From: Hyphomonadaceae bacterium
Lineage (GTDB): Bacteria > Pseudomonadota > Alphaproteobacteria > Caulobacterales > Hyphomonadaceae
DNA: 64,000 nucleotides
NCBI GenBank assembly: GCA_027485145.1
Contig: JAIXRO010000099.1
Span: 1-64,000 of the forward strand
Direction: 5' to 3'
Below the pieces are notes generated by a model, which was not told the origin of the DNA, made no database searches, and was given only the letters and a program-made list of their open reading frames with translations. Below, piece after piece: positions 8,466 to 17,201 of the stretch (the first letter of the stretch is position 1; every line of letters starts with the position of its first letter). A program made the translations under genes and the position numbers.

Positions 8466-9221
8466 TCACATGCGCATCGGCTGCGGCCCGCGCCGGCGCG
8501 GATCGTCAGCAAAGCTCTGCGCCCGGTTCTTGCCGGAATGCTTGGCGCGGTAGAGCGCATGGTCGGCCCGGCTCAGCAGGGCGGACACCGTCTCGCCCGC
8601 CGTGCCCGCGGTGAAGCCGAGGCTCACCGTCACCGACAGGCGCACGCCGCCATGCACGCAGTCCGTCTCGCTCACGGCGCGCACGGCCCGCGAAAAGCAC
8701 GCCCTGGCCGCCGCCTCGTCCGCGAACACACCGGCGAGGGCAAACTCCTCCCCGCCAAGCCGCGCCGCCAGCCCGCCCGGAGGCGCCGCAGCCGCAAGCA
8801 GTCTGCCTACGGATTTCAGAACCGCGTCGCCCGCCTCATGGCCGAACTCGTCATTCACCTGCTTGAAATTGTCGATATCGGCGATCGCGCAATAGACCGT
8901 GCCGGGCATCGCCTGCAGCGCGCCCGCCGCCGTGAAGAAGGCCCGCCGGTTCGGCAGGTCCGTCAACTCGTCCATGTTCGCCAGCCGGTGATTCTCCCGC
9001 GCCAGGCGCTCGGCTCTCATCTGTGCCCGGAGGATAAAGTACGAACAGCTCGGCGCAATGACCGCCGGCAGGACGATGCAACTGATATAGACCGAGGTGA
9101 CGTCGATCACCGGGTCGATCTGCAGCCAGATATACACCGGCACGAACGACGCAGTGACGGACGCAATCGTGATGATCACGCCCGTCAGGATCGCCTTGCG
9201 CAGGTCAGCCGGAATCTGCAT
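8466..9221 (-). CDS. Membrane diguanylate cyclase (GGDEF domain, GGEEF active site)
   Basis: A 251-residue protein with two N-terminal membrane helices (about residues 10-35 and 40-62) and a GGDEF domain (about 80-240). The active-site loop reads RLGGEEF, a permitted variant of GGDEF, so it should make cyclic di-GMP from two GTP. The substrate-site residues DIDNFKQVNDEFGHEAGD are intact. The inhibitory I-site RxxD expected five residues before the loop is not present (LAAR instead), so product feedback may be missing. It lies between the PaaI gene and hisF and is divergent from hisF with a 165-base gap. Confidence 0.92.
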   Translation of the reverse strand: MQIPADLRKAILTGVIITIASVTASFVPVYIWLQIDPVIDVTSVYISCIVLPAVIAPSCSYFILRAQMRAERLARENHRLANMDELTDLPNRRAFFTAAGALQAMPGTVYCAIADIDNFKQVNDEFGHEAGDAVLKSVGRLLAAAAPPGGLAARLGGEEFALAGVFADEAAARACFSRAVRAVSETDCVHGGVRLSVTVSLGFTAGTAGETVSALLSRADHALYRAKHSGKNRAQSFADDPRRRGPQPMRM

Positions 9222-9304
9222 TCGCCTCGTTCTTTCGCGGAAATGTTTACCTGCGTTCTTTTAAGTCTGGCACTGACAAACCGTTGAATTTTGATCGATC
9301 GGCC

Positions 9305-9335
9305 TTGACATTTGAAGTATGTTCATGGTATGTTC
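9305..9335 (+). promoter_or_regulatory. hisF promoter with LexA-type box (GTTC-N7-GTTC)
   Basis: TTGACA (9305-9310), an 18-base spacer and TATGTT (9329-9334) form a good sigma-70 promoter. GTTC-ATGGTAT-GTTC (9321-9335) overlaps the -10 box. The arrangement is the same, base for base in spacing, as at 7937-7967. The hisF ATG lies 52 bases downstream. The match to the alphaproteobacterial LexA site is seen; SOS control is inferred. Confidence 0.6.
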
Positions 9336-9386
9336 CGTATTCGATGATGGCTGTTCACGCACGCAAGGGGCCGCTAAACCGCGCGC

Positions 9387-10145
9387 ATGCTGAAAACACG
9401 CATCATCCCCTGCCTGGACGTGAAAGACGGGCGCACCGTGAAGGGCGTCAACTTCGTGGACCTGAAGGATGCGGGCGACCCCGTCGCACTCGCCCGTGCC
9501 TATGATGCGCAGGGGGCAGACGAGCTCTGCTTCCTGGATATCACCGCCAGCCATGAAGGCCGGGGCACGTTGCTCGAAACCGTCAGCCGCACGGCGGAGG
9601 CGTGTTTCATGCCCCTCACCGTCGGCGGCGGGGTGCGCTCGGTGGACGACATGGTCGCCCTCCTGCGCGCGGGCGCCGACAAGGTGGCGATCAATTCCGC
9701 GGCGGTGTCGGACCCGGATCTCATCTCGGCCTGCGCCGCCAAGGCCGGCCGGCAATGCGTGGTCGTGGCGATCGACGCCCGCAAGACCGGCGACCATTGG
9801 GAGATATTCACCAAGGGCGGCCGTGAGGCGACGGGCATCGACGCGGTTAACTTCGCCCGCCTCGCGGCGTCGAAAGGCGCGGGCGAAATCCTGCTGACCT
9901 CGATGGACCGGGACGGCACCAAGACGGGCTATGACATCGCCCTCCTCAAGGCGGTGTCCTCCGCCGTCACCATCCCCGTCATCGCCAGCGGCGGCGCGGG
10001 CAGCGTGGCGGACTTTGCCCCCGCGATCCTCGAAGGCGGGGCGAGCGCCGTGCTGGCCGCGTCGATCTTCCACTTCGGCGAAGCGACCCTCGCCGAAGCC
10101 CGAGACGCCCTGCGCAAGGCGGGCGCCCCGGTCCGGACCGTCTAG
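9387..10145 (+). CDS. hisF: Imidazole glycerol phosphate synthase, cyclase subunit
   Basis: HisF joins PRFAR and the ammonia delivered by HisH to produce IGP (to histidine) and AICAR (to purines). The 252-residue TIM barrel carries [18 protein letters not shown] with catalytic Asp11 and [15 protein letters not shown] with catalytic Asp130; VIASGGAGS is the phosphate loop. It has its own promoter region in the 165-base gap before it, unlike a standard his operon where it follows hisA directly. The stop TAG abuts the stop of the convergent crotonase gene. Confidence 0.97.
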   Translation: MLKTRIIPCLDVKDGRTVKGVNFVDLKDAGDPVALARAYDAQGADELCFLDITASHEGRGTLLETVSRTAEACFMPLTVGGGVRSVDDMVALLRAGADKVAINSAAVSDPDLISACAAKAGRQCVVVAIDARKTGDHWEIFTKGGREATGIDAVNFARLAASKGAGEILLTSMDRDGTKTGYDIALLKAVSSAVTIPVIASGGAGSVADFAPAILEGGASAVLAASIFHFGEATLAEARDALRKAGAPVRTV

Positions 10146-10955
10146 CTACTCCGCAAACACCGGTTTGCGTTTCTGCATTTCGGCCATCACGGCCTCGATC
10201 TGGTTCGGCGTGCGCATGACTTTCAGCTGCTCGCTGCTTTCGAGGAGAAGCAGGTCGGCATCGCTGGAATCGGCCATCGCATTGCACAGCACTTTCGCGC
10301 CGCGCATCGCGGCGGGATGCTTGCCCGCGATGAGCCGCGCGAGCGCGAGCGCGTCTTCGAGCGGGGTGTCGGACACCTTTGTGGCAAAGCCGAGCGCATG
10401 GGCTTCGGCGCCCTTGAACTCGCGGTTCGTGTACGTCAGCTCACGGATCACATCGTCGCGCACATTGCCGCGCCACAGCGGGAAGCCCGCCATGTCCGGC
10501 ACCAGGCCCCATTTCATTTCCATGATGGCGCAGCGCGTATCCGGATGGATGATGCGGATATCGGCGCCCGACATGATCTGAAAGCCGCCGCCGAAGGCGA
10601 TACCGTGGACGGCCGCGATCACCGGAACGGGCAGTTCGCGCCAGCCCCAGGCGACGTGCTGGGCAAGGTTTGCAAGGCCGTGGCTGCGGCTGCCGAGGCT
10701 GCCGGTGGCGCCTTCGCCCTGTTTCTTGCCGTCGCCCGGCTGGGCCATCGAGGAGAGGTCGAGGCCCGCGCAGAAGGCGCGGCCTTCGCCGGAGAGAACC
10801 ACGGCGCGCAGGCCTTTGGTCTTGCCAAGCTGCGCGATCGCTTCGGCGATGCCGACGAACATGGCCGAGTCGAGGGCATTCATCTTGTCGGTGCGAACGA
10901 GGCGGACATCGGCCACGCCGTCTTCGAGCATCGTGATGGTAACGCGGTCTTGCAT
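10146..10955 (-). CDS. Crotonase / enoyl-CoA hydratase family protein
   Basis: A 269-residue crotonase-fold enzyme acting on acyl-CoA. The CoA-binding and oxyanion-hole blocks are visible: AVVLSGEGRAFCAGLDLSSM near residue 60 and AVHGIAFGGGFQIMSGADIR near 120. The canonical Glu pair of enoyl-CoA hydratases is not evident in IMEMKWGLVPDMAG, which carries Glu and Asp instead, so isomerase or another crotonase chemistry is possible. An excellent ribosome site (CCGGAGGAACACCC) sits before the ATG at 10955, which fixes the start; much longer frames upstream are not real. It sits between hisF and hisE on the opposite strand. Confidence 0.9.
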   Translation of the reverse strand: MQDRVTITMLEDGVADVRLVRTDKMNALDSAMFVGIAEAIAQLGKTKGLRAVVLSGEGRAFCAGLDLSSMAQPGDGKKQGEGATGSLGSRSHGLANLAQHVAWGWRELPVPVIAAVHGIAFGGGFQIMSGADIRIIHPDTRCAIMEMKWGLVPDMAGFPLWRGNVRDDVIRELTYTNREFKGAEAHALGFATKVSDTPLEDALALARLIAGKHPAAMRGAKVLCNAMADSSDADLLLLESSEQLKVMRTPNQIEAVMAEMQKRKPVFAE

Positions 10956-11072
10956 GGGTGTTCCTCCGGAAGGTTTATCCAAAGCTGGCCCCCTTCCCCG
11001 GCGTTCGTCAAGCGCTGGCGGGTGACGGCGCCGCGAGGGCAGGCTAAACGGCGGGGAACCGGAGACCGACCC

Positions 11073-11429
11073 ATGACCGCCCTTGCCTCCCCTGACCGGC
11101 TCGCCGCCGCCCTCGCGCACCTTGCCGGCACCATCGATGCGCGGGCTTCGGACGGCGACAACGGCAAGAGCTGGACGGCGAAACTGCTTGCGAAAGGCCC
11201 AGCCGCCTGCGCGGACAAGGTCGCCGAAGAGGGCGGCGAGCTCGCGGACGCGGTGCGCAGCGAAAGCGAGGCGCGGGTCGCGAGTGAAGCGGCGGATGTG
11301 CTCTACCATGTGTTCGTGGCGCTCCGGTCGCGCGGCGTGAGCCTGGATGATGTGGCGGCGGCGCTGGAAGCCCGGCAGGGCACCAGCGGATTGGACGAAA
11401 AGGCGGGGCGAGGTTCTTCGGACTCCTGA
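11073..11429 (+). CDS. hisE: Phosphoribosyl-ATP pyrophosphohydrolase
   Basis: HisE splits pyrophosphate from phosphoribosyl-ATP, the second step of histidine synthesis. The 118-residue protein is a member of the all-alpha NTP pyrophosphatase (MazG-like) fold: metal-binding acidic residues are in KVAEEGGELADAV, followed by EAADVLYHVFVALRSRGVSLDDV. GGAGA upstream of ATG 11073 serves as ribosome site. It is separated from hisF by the crotonase gene, and is followed by a 122-base repeat. The C-terminal tail after GTSGLDEKAG is variable. Confidence 0.94.
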   Translation: MTALASPDRLAAALAHLAGTIDARASDGDNGKSWTAKLLAKGPAACADKVAEEGGELADAVRSESEARVASEAADVLYHVFVALRSRGVSLDDVAAALEARQGTSGLDEKAGRGSSDS

Positions 11430-11436
11430 GGGAAGG

Positions 11437-11558
11437 CCCCACCCTAACCCTCCCCGCAAGCGGGGAGGGGACAGGTTGTGCCTTTGTGAGAACAACGCCT
11501 GCCCGACAGAGCGACGTGTCCCCTCCCCGCGCGGAGCGTGGGGAGGGTTAGGGTGGGG
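11437..11558. repeat. 122-bp MITE-like repeat with 19-bp perfect terminal inverted repeats (family B)
   Basis: The ends at 11437-11455 and 11540-11558 are exact reverse complements (CCCCACCCTAACCCTCCCC and its complement). Each end is followed inward by its own small hairpin (GCAAGC and GCGCGGAGCGT loops). The middle has no coding capacity. It fills the gap between hisE and the next gene on the opposite strand. The paired-palindrome design matches families A and D. Confidence 0.85.
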
Positions 11559-11566
11559 CAAGTCTT

Positions 11567-12133
11567 TCAGGACGTATCCAGACCTTCCCACGCCTGCGGC
11601 CTTGCGGCGGCGTCGAGGCGCATCAGCAGTGTATCGACGCCCGGGCCGATGCGGCGGACGACGGACCAGCGCACGGGGAGTTCGCGCAGCGCGCGGCCGG
11701 TGAAGCGGCGCAGGAAGCGCGCGAGGCGCAGGGCGTGGGGCGCCGGATTGACCATCACGGAGACGAGACGCTGGACGGCTTCCATGAGGAGCGCGTGCTG
11801 CAGTTCGGGTGGGTCTTCGCCGAGGCTGGCGCGGCTGCGGCGCGCGGGGTGTTCGATCAGGGGGAAGAGATAGCGGCTTGAGCGGGCGCCTTGGCGCTCT
11901 GCTGGTTCGTCCGGGAGCGGAGGAAGCGGGGCGAGGGCCGGCAGGCGGATGTCTGCGGCGAGGACGTGGAGATACCGGCGCACGAGGGCGGTGAGCGCGG
12001 CAAGATGCGCGCGGGCGTCGAGCGCGATCTGCGCGAAGGCGTCCGGTGCGGTGGCGCGCAGCAGCGAGCGCAGCGCGGCGAGCAGCTCGGCGATGGGATA
12101 CCAGAGGTCAGGGTGCGCACGGGTTGGGGTCAT
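11567..12133 (-). CDS. Hypothetical helical protein, unknown function
   Basis: About 188 residues from ATG 12133 (MTPTRAHPDLWYPIAELL); an in-frame ATG at 12199 would add 22 residues rich in unusual composition. The sequence is rich in Ala, Leu and Arg with predicted amphipathic helices and no signal peptide or clear membrane segment. No motif I recognise. GC content and codon pattern are like those of the chromosome, which favours a real gene. It is flanked by repeats on both sides (11437-11558 and 12294-12323). Confidence 0.6.
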   Translation of the reverse strand: MTPTRAHPDLWYPIAELLAALRSLLRATAPDAFAQIALDARAHLAALTALVRRYLHVLAADIRLPALAPLPPLPDEPAERQGARSSRYLFPLIEHPARRSRASLGEDPPELQHALLMEAVQRLVSVMVNPAPHALRLARFLRRFTGRALRELPVRWSVVRRIGPGVDTLLMRLDAAARPQAWEGLDTS

Positions 12134-12293
12134 CGCGGTGCAGGATACGATGGGGCGGAACCCTGCCGGATTCGTGGCGGGGATTTGTTTTGCAACCATT
12201 TGATGGGATGAGGAATTTTGTTTTAGGACGCAGCCGAAGCGTAGGCGTTCGCGTGTTCTTGTGCGCCGAATCCGGAGGCTTAGAAAGTCTGGG

Positions 12294-12323
12294 TCCCGGA
12301 AATTTGCTACGCAAATTCCGGGA
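12294..12323. repeat. Palindromic repeat (family D-like)
   Basis: TCCCGGAAATTTGC-tac-GCAAATTCCGGGA, with one bulged base, preceded by GGG and followed by TGAC. The outer parts (GGTCCCGG, CCGGGATGAC) resemble the hairpin at 42677-42702. The 272-base gap 12134-12405 contains this element and otherwise nothing I can support. Confidence 0.7.
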
Positions 12324-12405
12324 TGACGGAAGTGAACGGCAAGGACCCAACCGCGACCTTGGCAGGCTTAGGAGCTGGATACTCAAGAAGTAGCGTTGAA
12401 GGGTG

Positions 12406-13146
12406 TCACCCCACTGACGCCATTGTCACAATGAAGTCGTCGAGCAGTGCTTTCAGCTTTTCGACGAGAAACTCCACGACAGCAAGGCCGAGCCAGACCA
12501 ATAGCTTGGTAGAGCAGAACTTCAAAAACCGTTCGATTATGTCTACCGCTAGGCGCGGCTGACAAATCGCGGATTCGAATAGCGCTATCTCTGATAACGA
12601 GATTAACCGCGCTTCGTCGTCAATCGAATTGGAACTCTCGACTTGCTCGCGAACCAATCTCAACTCGCGCGAAATCGCTTCGACCGACGGCTGATTATCC
12701 CGAGTGCTCACATAACGATCGCTCGCTGGCACGGAATTGATCTCAGCTACGCTTTGCTCAGTATCGGGAGCGACCGATTCATCAGCTTCAATTTCATTGC
12801 GAATATTCAAAAGCACTTCACGCAGCCATTCATCACCCGCACGAAGAGCTCGATCCCAAGCATCAACCGCATCGCAAACTTGCGCGATCGTGCGTGGTTC
12901 TGAAACGTAAAGTACAAATCTGTCCGAGGCGTACTTCGACGATATGTGTTCGATGATACTGAGGTTTTCGCCGATGCGAGCTGCCTTCGACATCACAGTC
13001 CGAATAGTTTCTTGAGCAAACTCGATCTGAAACATGTTCCCGATTTCGTCGATGAGCTCAGAAACCGTGAATGAACGCTCGGACACAATTCCGGAGCTCA
13101 CCGAGCGGATAACACCCACAAGCAGTAAAGCCTCATGTTCTTCCAT
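12406..13146 (-). CDS. AT-rich orphan gene, unknown function
   Basis: A 246-residue protein, markedly more AT-rich than its neighbours and with different codon use, so probably acquired. The N-terminal third (VSELIDEIGNMFQIEFAQE, then IRTVMSKAARIGENLSIIE) has a helix-rich, winged-helix-like appearance. The middle is acidic, and the C-terminus has a hydrophobic stretch (KLLVWLGLAVVEFLVEKLK) that could be a membrane or amphipathic helix. I recognise no family. Start ATG 13146. It sits alone between repeats and cobT. A regulatory or phage-conflict role is possible but not supported by a motif. Confidence 0.65.
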   Translation of the reverse strand: MEEHEALLLVGVIRSVSSGIVSERSFTVSELIDEIGNMFQIEFAQETIRTVMSKAARIGENLSIIEHISSKYASDRFVLYVSEPRTIAQVCDAVDAWDRALRAGDEWLREVLLNIRNEIEADESVAPDTEQSVAEINSVPASDRYVSTRDNQPSVEAISRELRLVREQVESSNSIDDEARLISLSEIALFESAICQPRLAVDIIERFLKFCSTKLLVWLGLAVVEFLVEKLKALLDDFIVTMASVG

Positions 13147-13226
13147 GGTTGCGCCTCTACTAAAGACAGAACCAGATCAATTAAAACGATTCTTTATTGC
13201 TTTACATACGGCTGAGATAGAATTCT

Positions 13227-15218
13227 CTACTTCTTCCCGGGCGGCTTGACCGCTTGCAGCGTCGTGGTTTTGACGTCGCGGCCGAGGCCGACTTTCTTGC
13301 CGTAGCTGGGGGCGCCGGCGCTGGCGCCGCTGACCGCGCCGCGGGTGGTTCTGTCCGTGAGCGGAGGGATGGCCATGGCCGCGGGGTTGACGGGGTGTTC
13401 GTCGAAGAGGCTGGCGAGTTGTTCGGTCATCGCGCCGCCGAGCTGTTCGGCGTCGACGATCGTGACGGCGCGCTTGTAATAGCGGGTGACGTCATGGCCG
13501 ATGCCGATGGCGATGAGTTCGACGGGCGAGCGGTTCTCGATCTCGTCGATCACCTGGCGCAGGTGGCGTTCCAGATAGTTGCCGATGTTCACGTTGAGCG
13601 TGGAATCATCGACCGGCGCGCCGTCGGAGATCACCATCAGGATCTTGCGTTGTTCGGGGCGGCCGAGCATCCGGTCATGCGCCCAGAGCAGGGCCTCACC
13701 GTCGATGTTTTCCTTCAGCAGGCCTTCGCGCATCATCAGGCCGAGATTGCGGCGCGCGCGGCGCCAGGGCATGTCGGCGCCCTTGTAGATGATGTGGCGG
13801 ATATCGTTGAGGCGGCCGGGGCCCGCGGGCTTGCCGGCCTTGACCCAGTCCTCGCGGCTCATGCCGCCTTTCCAGGCCTTGGTGGTGAAGCCGAGGATTT
13901 CGGTTTTCACGGCGCAGCGCTCCAGCGTGCGGGCGAGAATGTCCGCACACAGAGCGGCGACCATGATCGGACGGCCGCGCATCGAGCCGGAGTTATCCAG
14001 CAGGAGCGTGACGATCGTGTCGCGGAACTTGGTGTCGTCTTCCTGCTTGAAGGAGAGCGGCGCGGTCGGATCGGTGATCACGCGGGTGAGGCGCGCGGTG
14101 TCGAGCACGCCTTCTTCAAGGTCAAACGACCATGAGCGGTTCTGCTGCGCCATCAGGCGGCGCTGCAGCTTGTTGGCGAGCTTGGCGACGGCGCCCTGCA
14201 GGCCCTGCAGCTGGTGGTCCAGATAGGCGCGCAGCCGGGTGAGTTCCTCGGCGTCGCAAAGGTCCTGCGCATTGGCGGTCTCGTCATGCGCGCGGGTGAA
14301 GACGTTATAGACGAACCGGTCGCGCTCATCGCCCGGCTGGTAGTTCGGGCGCAGGGGCTTGGAGCCTTCGTCTTCCTCGTCCGGCGAGTCGTCGGCCTCC
14401 ATGTCGGCGTCCTGATCGACGGAGACGTTGGCTTCCTCGCCGTCGATCTCCTCGGTCTCGCCGGCCTGGATCTCGTCCGCCGAGGCGCCCATCTGTTCTT
14501 CCGTGGACGTATCGTCCTCGCCGGTCTGGGTCTGGTTGTCTTCCTGCTGCTGGGAGTCTTCCTGCTCGCTGGTCTCGACATCGTCGCCCGCCATGTCCGA
14601 GGCCGTCAGATCCCGGATGATCGAGCGGATGGTCTTGCCGAACTGGGCTTGGTCATGGAGCTGGGCGGCGAGCCCGTCGATGGCCTTGCCGGCGCGGGCC
14701 TCGACCTTCTCGCGCCAGACATCGGCGACGCGGGCGGCGCTTTCGGGCAGCGCGCGGCCGGTGAGCTTCTCGCGCAGAAGGAATTCGAGGGCGGGCGCGA
14801 GGATCGCCTCGGGGTCTTCGGAGCCGGCGCCGAAATTCGTGGACTTGCAGCGGAAATCGAGCGCGGCGTCTAGGTTTCCGGCGGTGCCGAGCATGGCGTT
14901 GGCGCCGAGGCTTTCGATGCGCGCGGTCTCGGCGCCTTCATAGACGCGGCGGGCGAGATCGCCTTGCGGGCGGTGCGTCAGGTGGGCGGCGGCGTCATGG
15001 TGCGCGCGGCGCAGGGCGAGCGCGTCGGCCTCGCCCCGGATGCGGGCGGCGATTTCGGGCGGCAGGTCGATCGGCGGCGGGCGCAGGACGATCCGGTCAC
15101 CCTGGTCGCCGGCATCATTGCCGAAGCCGACTTCAAGATCGCGCTCCGCGCTCATCGCCTTGGTCGTGGCGGCGAGGGCGGCCTTGAAGAGGTCCTGGGG
15201 TGTGGTGTCCTTCGCCAT
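13227..15218 (-). CDS. cobT: Cobaltochelatase subunit CobT
   Basis: CobT is part of the aerobic CobNST chelatase that inserts cobalt into hydrogenobyrinate diamide. The 663-residue protein has the expected order: an N-terminal helical domain, a long acidic low-complexity linker (about residues 210-300, runs of Glu, Asp and Gln), and a C-terminal von Willebrand A domain with the metal-site motif [11 protein letters not shown]. It is made after cobS with a 28-base gap, as one transcription unit. The linker is unusually acidic even for this family. CobN is not in the window. A MidA/VWA protein of similar build would be an alternative, but the cobS partner settles it. Confidence 0.93.
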   Translation of the reverse strand: MAKDTTPQDLFKAALAATTKAMSAERDLEVGFGNDAGDQGDRIVLRPPPIDLPPEIAARIRGEADALALRRAHHDAAAHLTHRPQGDLARRVYEGAETARIESLGANAMLGTAGNLDAALDFRCKSTNFGAGSEDPEAILAPALEFLLREKLTGRALPESAARVADVWREKVEARAGKAIDGLAAQLHDQAQFGKTIRSIIRDLTASDMAGDDVETSEQEDSQQQEDNQTQTGEDDTSTEEQMGASADEIQAGETEEIDGEEANVSVDQDADMEADDSPDEEDEGSKPLRPNYQPGDERDRFVYNVFTRAHDETANAQDLCDAEELTRLRAYLDHQLQGLQGAVAKLANKLQRRLMAQQNRSWSFDLEEGVLDTARLTRVITDPTAPLSFKQEDDTKFRDTIVTLLLDNSGSMRGRPIMVAALCADILARTLERCAVKTEILGFTTKAWKGGMSREDWVKAGKPAGPGRLNDIRHIIYKGADMPWRRARRNLGLMMREGLLKENIDGEALLWAHDRMLGRPEQRKILMVISDGAPVDDSTLNVNIGNYLERHLRQVIDEIENRSPVELIAIGIGHDVTRYYKRAVTIVDAEQLGGAMTEQLASLFDEHPVNPAAMAIPPLTDRTTRGAVSGASAGAPSYGKKVGLGRDVKTTTLQAVKPPGKK

Positions 15219-15246
15219 GTTTTGCCGCGCGGGGCGCCCTAGCGCC

Positions 15247-16230
15247 TCACGCCATCTTCACCATGAGGGCGCTTTCGGGAAGTTCCGTGCCGAAGCAGCG
15301 CTGGTACATCTCGGCGACAAGAGGGCGTTCGAGTTCGTCGCACTTGTTGAGGAAGGTCATGCGGAAGGCATGGCCGATATCGCCGAAGATGGCGAAGTTT
15401 TCCGCCCAGGTGATAACGGTGCGCGGGCTCATGACGGTGGAGAGATCACCGGCCATGAAGGCGTTGCGGGTAAGATCCGCCAGCGTGACCATCTTGGAGA
15501 GGGTCTTGTCGTCCGCGCCGGTGGCTTTCGATTTGACGATTTCGACTTCGGCGTCGTGCGCGAGATAGTTCAGTGTCGTGACGATGCTCCAGCGGTCCAT
15601 CTGGCCCTGGTTGAGCTGCTGGGTGCCGTGATAGAGGCCGGTCGTGTCGCCGAGGCCCACCGTGTTGGTGGTGGCGAAGCGGCGGAAGCACGGGTTCGGC
15701 GCGATCACGCGGTTCTGGTCGAGCAGGGTGAGCTTGCCCGAGCTTTCGAGGACGCGCTGGATCACGAACATCACGTCCGGACGGCCGGCATCATACTCGT
15801 CGAACACGATGGCCCCGGGGCGCTGCAGGGCCCAGGGCAGGATGCCTTCGCGGAATTCGGTGACCTGCTTGCCGTCCTTGAGGACGATGGCGTCCTTGCC
15901 GACCATGTCGATGCGGCTGACATGGCTGTCGAGGTTGACGCGGATCATCGGCCAGTTGAGGCGGGCGGCGACCTGCTCGATATGGGTCGATTTGCCGGTG
16001 CCGTGATAGCCCTGCACCATGACGCGGCGGTTGAACTCGAAGCCGGCGAGGATGGCCAGCGTCGTCTGCGGGTCGAACCGGTAGGCGGGGTCGATCTCCG
16101 GCACGTATTCGGTGCGCGTCTTGAAGCCATGGACGACCATGCCGGTGTCGAGGCCGAACAGCTTTTTCAGGTTCAGCTTTTCGGTGGGCTTCAGGCCTTC
16201 GAGGGCGTCGGTGGCAGGCATGGCGGTCAT
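15247..16230 (-). CDS. cobS: Cobaltochelatase AAA+ subunit CobS
   Basis: CobS is the ATPase that, with CobT, drives cobalt insertion by CobN. The 327-residue protein matches family length. The AAA+ core is visible: Walker [10 protein letters not shown] (about residues 74-82), Walker [11 protein letters not shown], and a sensor region [15 protein letters not shown]. The N-terminus ([23 protein letters not shown]) starts at ATG 16230. It precedes cobT in the same direction. No cobalamin riboswitch is visible upstream in 16231-16342. Confidence 0.95.
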   Translation of the reverse strand: MTAMPATDALEGLKPTEKLNLKKLFGLDTGMVVHGFKTRTEYVPEIDPAYRFDPQTTLAILAGFEFNRRVMVQGYHGTGKSTHIEQVAARLNWPMIRVNLDSHVSRIDMVGKDAIVLKDGKQVTEFREGILPWALQRPGAIVFDEYDAGRPDVMFVIQRVLESSGKLTLLDQNRVIAPNPCFRRFATTNTVGLGDTTGLYHGTQQLNQGQMDRWSIVTTLNYLAHDAEVEIVKSKATGADDKTLSKMVTLADLTRNAFMAGDLSTVMSPRTVITWAENFAIFGDIGHAFRMTFLNKCDELERPLVAEMYQRCFGTELPESALMVKMA

Positions 16231-16342
16231 GGGGTCGCGGGGCTCGGCACAGGAGGAGGAAAGGGTGAAAGGAGCGTTCTAGCACGGGATGGCCCCGCGC
16301 CTAGTGCGACGTAGGGGAAATGGGCAGGTGCGGAGGCTTGGC

Positions 16343-17167
16343 TCAGGGTTTCGAGAAGGCGGTCAGGACCTGGTCCGTCTTGCCGCGGATCGCCGGGTCG
16401 AAAACATTGGTCAGGCCGTCATCGGCGGGATTGCGCAGCAGGGCAGAGTCGCCTTCGTAAACAAGACCGGCCGCCTTGACGTAGCCGCTGACGATCTCGG
16501 GATCGATGCGGTGCGTGTCGCCGCCGGAGGTGGGCGGAGTGCCTGCGGGCGCGACATGGTCGATGATCACGAACAGGCCGCCGGGCTTCAGGACGCGGGC
16601 AATCTCGGCAAAGCTCTTGTCCGGGTCGCCGAGGCCTTCGGGGGCGCCGTCCGGCTTGTACCAGAGCTCGTGCGGGCCCTGGAACCAGGTGACGATGTCG
16701 ACCGAGGCGTCCGGCAGGGCGAACGTGTCGAAGTTGGACTTGAGATACTGGACATTGGTCAGGCGGCCATCGATCCGTTTCGAGACGGCATCGCCGAGGA
16801 AGGCATCGAACCCGGCGGGGTTCTGCATGAACACCTTGCCCGTCTCTCCGACGGCGCGGGAGAGCAGTTCGGTGAAGTAGCCGCCGCCGGCCTCGATCTC
16901 GAGGATCGTGTCGCCGGGCTTCGGCGAGAAGAAGGCGAGGATTTCGGCGGGCTTGCGGTTCACGTCTGCGGCAAGGTCCGCCTCCGGACGGCCGGGCGCG
17001 ACGACGAGGGCGGCGTAGTCGATCACGGCGGGCCTGGCAGGCTCTGGGGCCGCGGCCTCTGGCGCGGGCGGGGCTTCCGCGGCGGGCGGTGTCGCGCAGG
17101 CAGTGAGGGCCGTGAGAACGAGGGCGGCGGCGCCGGATGTCAGGCGGGACTTCAATTGGATCTTCAT
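16343..17167 (-). CDS. Lipoprotein with a class I methyltransferase-like domain
   Basis: A 274-residue protein with a signal peptide ending in the lipobox LTAC (Cys24), a proline/alanine-rich linker (about 28-48), and a Rossmann domain with the SAM-site-like motif ILEIEAGGGYFTEL (about residues 88-101). The later block VDIVTWFQGPHELWY and the strand LKPGGLFVIIDH resemble the predicted methyltransferases of the COG4798 type. Such proteins are predicted to be exported, where SAM should be scarce, so activity is uncertain. It is downstream of the amidohydrolase lipoprotein (34-base gap), probably in one transcript. Confidence 0.8.
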   Translation of the reverse strand: MKIQLKSRLTSGAAALVLTALTACATPPAAEAPPAPEAAAPEPARPAVIDYAALVVAPGRPEADLAADVNRKPAEILAFFSPKPGDTILEIEAGGGYFTELLSRAVGETGKVFMQNPAGFDAFLGDAVSKRIDGRLTNVQYLKSNFDTFALPDASVDIVTWFQGPHELWYKPDGAPEGLGDPDKSFAEIARVLKPGGLFVIIDHVAPAGTPPTSGGDTHRIDPEIVSGYVKAAGLVYEGDSALLRNPADDGLTNVFDPAIRGKTDQVLTAFSKP

Positions 17168-17201
17168 GGTGTGGTCTCTCCCTCTCCGGCCCGGATCAGC
17201 G

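Noticed and set aside
9284-9505. A small SOS-controlled gene between the LexA-like box and hisF
   Set aside because: The open frame overlaps hisF out of frame and has no family pattern or ribosome site; hisF itself is the closest real gene.
16231-16342. A cobalamin riboswitch upstream of cobS
   Set aside because: The gap is only 112 bases and no B12-box-like element is visible.
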